DNA from: Desulfamplus sp.
GTDB taxonomy: Bacteria > Desulfobacterota > Desulfobacteria > Desulfobacterales > Desulfobacteraceae
Reading direction: 5' to 3'
Length of the DNA stretch: 6,648 nucleotides
Assembly (NCBI GenBank): GCA_015232935.1
Contig: JADFYT010000133.1
Coordinates: forward strand, 1 to 6,648
The notes beneath the pieces are model-generated. The model saw only the letters and a list, made by a program, of their open reading frames with translations, was not told the DNA's origin and did not search any database. Made by a program: the position numbers and the translations under genes. Shown one piece after another: positions 5,554 to 6,648 of this stretch (positions are counted from its first letter, which is position 1; each line of letters starts with the position of its first letter).

Positions 5554-6612
5554 TTATAAGAAAAATCCCTCTTTAAACGGGTCATCCTTCTGTGCGATAA
5601 AGCTGTGAAAACCTGTAATGTGTGCGTGCCCTGTTATCTGAGGAATAATTGCCCGCCTGTTGCCCACTACAGTCTCCTCCAGAATTTTTCCGACAAAGAC
5701 AGTGTTTATTATACTTGAATGGAAATATGGCTCACCAATTCCAAGCTCTCCCTTTTCATAAAGATATGCCATTTTTGCACAGGTTCCGGTGCCGCATGGG
5801 GAACGGTCGATCTGTCCGTTGCCAAAGATAACGATATTCCTGCAGGGTGCTGTTTTATTTAACGATCTGTTTTCAGGATAGCCGTTATGAGGATAGTTAT
5901 CCTGATAAATCTCGGTCAGTGGCACCTGACACCGTTCACCGGTAGCAGGGTGGATAACTGCAATAACCTCATTGACACGCTTTCTGATCTCAAGCCCTGC
6001 AGATGCAAGCCGGTCAATATTTTGAACTTCAAGCTCCATATCAAGATCTTTGGCATTTACAAGAGCAAAAAAATTGCCGCCATAGGATATGTCCACATTG
6101 ATTCTGCCAACAGAGGGCAAATCTATGGAGAGCGTGTCATAATAAAATGCGGGCACGTTGCGGATTGAAACTTCCGTTGCGGCTCCGTTCTCGATTCTGG
6201 CACACGCACTTATCTTTCCGGCAGGAGTATCAAGAATAATTTGCCGGCTGTTATTTTGACTGGTATTTTCACTCGAATCCTGAACTGTCACCATTCCAGT
6301 GTTCAAAAGCACAGTCACGGCTCCGATGGAACCGTGGCCGCACATATCCAGATACCCTTTGGAATCCATAAAAATAACACCGGCATGAGCGTCATCACAC
6401 GATGGGGCTGTAATAACAGCACCAAACATATCCTTATGCCCTCTTGGTTCCAGCATGAGCATTTTTCTGACATGATCCAGATGGTCTTGCATCCACAGCT
6501 TTTTTGCCATCATGGTTTTTCCGGGAATATGGGGAATCCCGCCGGTGACTATGCGTGTGGGTTCTCCTGCCGTATGTGTGTCAATCGTTGATATCATTTT
6601 GTGAATGTGCAT
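5554..6612 (-). CDS. Proline racemase
   Basis: This enzyme interconverts L- and D-proline without cofactor, using two cysteines as acid and base, in the cytoplasm. Both are present: C91 in MCGHGSIGA and C273 in DRSPCGTGT, which excludes the dehydratase branch where the first is replaced. The phenylalanines lining the proline pocket of the Trypanosoma cruzi enzyme (F102 and F290 there) are matched by F63 in KDMFGAV and F263 in VIFGNG, favouring proline over 4-hydroxyproline as substrate. Two stretches look longer than in the clostridial enzyme as I recall it: a Ser/Asn-rich one (about 111-123) and one at about 237-257. The ATG at 6612 is preferred because AGGA (6621-6624 on the plus strand) lies 8 bases before it; a TTG at 6618 is an alternative, with GGAG 10 bases upstream. 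No D-proline reductase genes are visible, so the use of D-proline is unknown. The zinc-ribbon gene follows 25 bases later. Confidence 0.92.
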   Translation of the reverse strand: MHIHKMISTIDTHTAGEPTRIVTGGIPHIPGKTMMAKKLWMQDHLDHVRKMLMLEPRGHKDMFGAVITAPSCDDAHAGVIFMDSKGYLDMCGHGSIGAVTVLLNTGMVTVQDSSENTSQNNSRQIILDTPAGKISACARIENGAATEVSIRNVPAFYYDTLSIDLPSVGRINVDISYGGNFFALVNAKDLDMELEVQNIDRLASAGLEIRKRVNEVIAVIHPATGERCQVPLTEIYQDNYPHNGYPENRSLNKTAPCRNIVIFGNGQIDRSPCGTGTCAKMAYLYEKGELGIGEPYFHSSIINTVFVGKILEETVVGNRRAIIPQITGHAHITGFHSFIAQKDDPFKEGFFL

Positions 6613-6648
6613 ATTCAATATCCTGTTTCTCCTCGATCATCCTCTGTT

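Noticed and set aside
1..6648. CRISPR array, tRNA, rRNA, transposase or phage genes
   Set aside because: No regularly spaced direct repeats with unique spacers, no tRNA-like cloverleaf, and no mobile-element protein was recognised on either strand.

Overview
The window looks like chromosomal DNA from an anaerobic, probably sulfate-reducing, Desulfobacterota-type bacterium (formerly Deltaproteobacteria, Desulfobacterales-like). This is inferred from moderate-to-low GC, a HDOD-GAF signalling protein, a HdrC-type iron-sulfur protein with the C-terminal tail typical of that phylum, and a type II citrate synthase. No species is claimed.

Layout. Positions 1-555 carry no convincing gene. This AT-rich stretch holds a 19-bp perfect tandem repeat, an imperfect inverted repeat sharing its core 8-mer, and a 12-bp palindrome beside a TATAAT box. 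Positions 556-3601 (+ strand) form a tight three-gene run: a HDOD-GAF regulator, a TPR protein whose N-terminus appears cut off by a one-base frameshift, and a HdrC-like protein with two 4Fe-4S cluster motifs and an unusual N-terminal extension. Positions 3602-3808 separate convergent genes and hold a dyad built from 9-bp CAGGATNNN units. Positions 3809-6612 (- strand) hold, in transcription order, a proline racemase, a small FmdB-type zinc-ribbon protein 25 bp after it, and, after a 187-bp gap with inverted repeats, citrate synthase (gltA).

How they may work together. The + strand run pairs two protein-interaction or sensing proteins (HDOD-GAF, TPR) with an electron-transfer subunit that lacks its usual HdrA and HdrB partners here; a redox-linked signalling role is inference only. 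The - strand run is metabolic: interconversion of proline enantiomers, and entry of acetyl-CoA into the TCA cycle. No phage, transposase, CRISPR array, tRNA or rRNA was recognised.
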